Shown here one piece after another: positions 63,581-64,000 of a stretch of DNA of 64,000 nucleotides; the stretch's first letter is position 1, and the number at the start of each line of letters is the position of its first letter. The notes beneath the pieces were generated by a model. It searched no databases. It was not told the DNA's origin and saw only the letters and a program-made list of their open reading frames with translations. The position numbers were made by a program, and so were the translations under genes. Location: contig JARLUB010000001.1 in NCBI GenBank assembly GCA_030920305.1, positions 372,001 to 436,000 on the forward strand. Reading direction: 5' to 3'. This DNA comes from Eubacteriales bacterium SKADARSKE-1 (GTDB lineage: Bacteria; Bacillota; Clostridia; Oscillospirales; Acutalibacteraceae).

Positions 63581-64000
63581 ATGTTTTTTTCTTTTAAAAC
63601 CAGATTTTTAAAATTTGTTGTAGCCTTTTTAACTGTAATATTAATACCATTTTTGTTTCCAATAGATGTTTTTGCTAAAGTTGAAATGAATATTGCGGCA
63701 CCATCAGCAATTCTTGTTGAAGCTACATCTGGAAAAGTATTGTATGAGAAAAATCCAAAAGAAATAAGAAGTTGTGCTTCGATTACTAAAGTGATGACTT
63801 TGCTTTTAGTTATGGAAGCGCTTGATTCAGGGAAGATTTCGTTGGCAGAAAACGTAACAGCAAGCGAGCATGCTTCAAGTATGGGTGGGTCTGATATTTG
63901 GCTTGAAGTTGGCGAGAGTATGACAGTACATGAACTTATTAAAGCTGTAGTTGTTGCATCAGCAAACGATGCAGCGGTGGCTTTAGCAGAGCATATATCA
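63581..64000 (+). CDS. D-alanyl-D-alanine carboxypeptidase, N-terminal part (runs past window end)
   Basis: 140 codons visible. Signal peptide (about 1-32, FPIDVFA), then the S11 peptidase (low-molecular-mass PBP5/DacF) core: IAAPSAILVEATSGKVLYEKN, SxxK motif ASITKVMT and SxN motif VASANDAAVALAEH. The KTG box lies beyond the window. Trims pentapeptide stems of peptidoglycan; the spore-cortex type DacF/DacB cannot be told from vegetative DacA here. AAAGGTGA precedes the ATG. Confidence 0.93.
   Translation, partial: MFFSFKTRFLKFVVAFLTVILIPFLFPIDVFAKVEMNIAAPSAILVEATSGKVLYEKNPKEIRSCASITKVMTLLLVMEALDSGKISLAENVTASEHASSMGGSDIWLEVGESMTVHELIKAVVVASANDAAVALAEHIS

Noticed and set aside
1-64000. CRISPR arrays, rRNA genes, insertion sequences or prophage modules
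   Set aside because: I found no direct-repeat arrays, no rRNA sequence, and no transposase, integrase or phage structural gene in any frame.

Overview
The window is low-GC, densely coded bacterial DNA with strong Shine-Dalgarno sites and many TTG starts. Gene content and order point to a Clostridia-type Firmicute, probably near the Oscillospirales. The evidence is spoIIE, spoIIM and a SleB-like cortex hydrolase; an SRP RNA-dnaX-ebfC-recR block; smpB next to ssrA; ftsEX followed by a Cys-rich M23 hydrolase; an rnfCDGEAB operon; and tig-clpP-clpX-lon-engB. The species cannot be named from the sequence.

Layout. 1-2.0 kb (minus): ABC-type ATPase (cut by the window edge), DUF4870 protein, exonuclease III. 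2.3-4.6 kb: spoIIE. 4.7-6.1 kb: two small exported membrane proteins of unknown function. 6.4-14.1 kb (minus): glycyl-tRNA synthetase, the mreBCD-PBP2 cell-shape operon, dUTPase, a long ZapA-like protein and tRNA-Pro. 14.4-18.4 kb (plus): SRP RNA, dnaX, ebfC, recR, smpB, tmRNA. 18.6-20.8 kb: a GIY-YIG nuclease-like gene and an exported AAA+ ATPase. 21-32.9 kb (plus): spoIIM, a PucR/CdaR-type regulator, ftsEX, an M23 hydrolase, an unknown gene, miaB-ylbF-mutS, tyrS. 33.3-34.7 kb: a second exported AAA+ ATPase. 34.8-36.2 kb: yccF and sleB-like. 36.3-43.5 kb (minus): apbE, NusG-II, Gx transporter, rnfCDGEAB. 43.6-51 kb (plus): nusB, a TsaD-like gene, xseAB, ispA, dxs, tlyA, nadK. 51-56.8 kb: rodA-like, a CmpB-family membrane protein, Nudix, rbgA, rnhB, yraN, M19 dipeptidase, phosphoesterase. 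56.9-64 kb: tig, clpP, clpX, lon, engB and the start of a D,D-carboxypeptidase.

Most of this is housekeeping. The Rnf operon (ion-pumping ferredoxin:NAD oxidoreductase) is clustered with its probable flavinylation enzyme ApbE, which suggests an anaerobe that conserves energy with Rnf.

The most unusual material is a set of four exported proteins with near-identical N-termini (MKK-I/V-IS-x-IL). Two are AAA+ ATPases of the ClpB-D2/torsin type, each with a signal peptide and a hydrophobic segment ahead of the ATPase. Two are small single-span proteins with low-complexity ectodomains. An AAA+ engine outside the cytoplasm has no obvious ATP source in a free-living bacterium, so a host-associated lifestyle is one possible reading (inference only). 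Other points are a dispersed family of GC-rich intergenic hairpins, a tmRNA with an atypical tag, a GIY-YIG protein that lacks its catalytic arginine, and a possible unannotated minus-strand RNA near 35.3-35.4 kb.
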